NCBI GenBank assembly: GCA_900544245.1
Contig: UQUH01000029.1
Location: 1 to 21,289 of the forward strand
Reading direction: 5' to 3'
Length of the DNA stretch: 21,289 nt
DNA from: an uncultured Coriobacteriaceae bacterium
GTDB taxonomy: Bacteria; Actinomycetota; Coriobacteriia; Coriobacteriales; QAMH01
Part shown: positions 21,152 to 21,289 of the stretch, in pieces
Numbering within the stretch: the first letter of the stretch is position 1
How the letters are laid out: the number at the start of each line of letters is the position of its first letter
The notes under the pieces: model-generated
What the model saw: the letters and a program-made list of their open reading frames with translations, nothing else
What the model was told of the DNA's origin: nothing
Databases searched by the model: none
Program-made: the position numbers and the translations under genes

Positions 21152-21180
21152 TTGACATAACTGAATATGCTTAGTATAAT
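21152..21180 (+). promoter_or_regulatory. Perfect consensus promoter reading out of the window
   Basis: TTGACA (21152-21157), a 17-base spacer and TATAAT (21175-21180) match sigma70 consensus in all twelve positions. Just downstream, AACTTAA (21190-21196) and TTAAGTT (21207-21213) form an inverted repeat over the start region, a likely operator for the Xre protein. Confidence 0.8.
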
Positions 21181-21233
21181 GCAAGAGTAAACTTAAACAT
21201 TTGCAGTTAAGTTCGGAAATTTAATACCTGTCG

Positions 21234-21278
21234 CACATCACAGTCATGGTGTGTCCGCCCGGGCAAATCGGAAGGCGG
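21234..21278 (+). promoter_or_regulatory. Structured leader RNA of the outgoing transcript
   Basis: CACATCA (21234-21240) pairs with TGGTGTG (21247-21253), one U-G included, and CCGCC (21255-21259) pairs with GGCGG (21274-21278). These two adjacent GC-rich hairpins, inside an AT-rich region and downstream of a strong promoter, suggest a regulatory leader. The gene it serves is beyond the window. Confidence 0.4.
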
Positions 21279-21289
21279 CCAGAAAGTAT

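Larger units (their letters stand above)
20310..21289. mobile_element. One end of an integrative element inserted at guaA
   Basis: Base composition drops sharply to AT-rich after the guaA stop. The stretch has tandem direct repeats, a strong terminator, an Xre regulator with Firmicutes-like codon use (many A/T-ending codons) and perfect sigma70 promoters. Together with the guaA attachment sequence this indicates an integrative conjugative or mobilisable element. The integrase and conjugation genes are not in the window, so its type cannot be stated. Confidence 0.65.

Overview
The window looks like the chromosome of a high-GC gut actinobacterium of the class Coriobacteriia, most likely Eggerthellaceae. 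The reasons are GC-rich coding DNA, frequent GTG/TTG starts with strong GGAGG-type ribosome sites, several LysR regulators, and a mix of Actinobacteria-like and Clostridia-like gene families. The genus is an inference. The last ~1 kb is clearly AT-richer and reads as the end of an integrative element of Firmicutes type.

Layout. (1) 1-2563: an SRAP/YedK peptidase cut by the window edge, a secreted alpha/beta-hydrolase just upstream of it on the same strand, a divergent YxeA-like exported protein, and a YjaB-like GNAT acetyltransferase. (2) 2642-5758: an EamA-type exporter, a convergent sodium:alanine symporter with an unusual acidic insert and tail, and a 45-residue membrane protein. (3) 5797-10949: a catabolic-looking cluster made of a LysR regulator, a divergent gamma-resorcylate-decarboxylase-like amidohydrolase, an SLC13-type anion transporter, and an NhaD/ArsB-type ion transporter preceded by a nested hairpin. 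(4) 10983-13056: a ferrochelatase-fold protein that appears to have lost its catalytic His and Glu, divergent from a TIM-barrel protein of unknown function with a palindromic operator. (5) 13197-16999: a truncated DUF262 (GmrS-like) protein, purF, and a FIST sensory protein. (6) 17000-17860: a toxin-antitoxin pair. Its upstream region holds an extended -10 promoter directly abutting a perfect LexA-type SOS box, a hairpin pairing CCTCCT with an AGGAGG ribosome site, a possible 19-codon leader ORF overlapping the toxin start, and a second promoter overlaid by a palindrome. (7) 17902-20310: a second LysR regulator, a 57-residue membrane protein, and a GMP synthetase lacking the glutaminase domain. 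(8) 20299-21289: the guaA 3' end carries the 11-base sequence used as attachment site by Tn5801-like elements. It is followed by tandem direct repeats, a strong terminator, an Xre-type regulator and divergent consensus promoters.

Most interesting. The best candidate for an undescribed system is the SOS-box / structured-leader / toxin-antitoxin arrangement at 17173-17860. DNA damage would be expected to produce a longer toxin mRNA whose translation is gated by RNA structure, a logic reminiscent of SOS-induced toxins elsewhere but with a different gene family. Second is the aromatic-acid-decarboxylase-like module (5797-9401). Third is the ferrochelatase-fold protein without catalytic residues. 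All functions are inferred from sequence alone; no searches were run.
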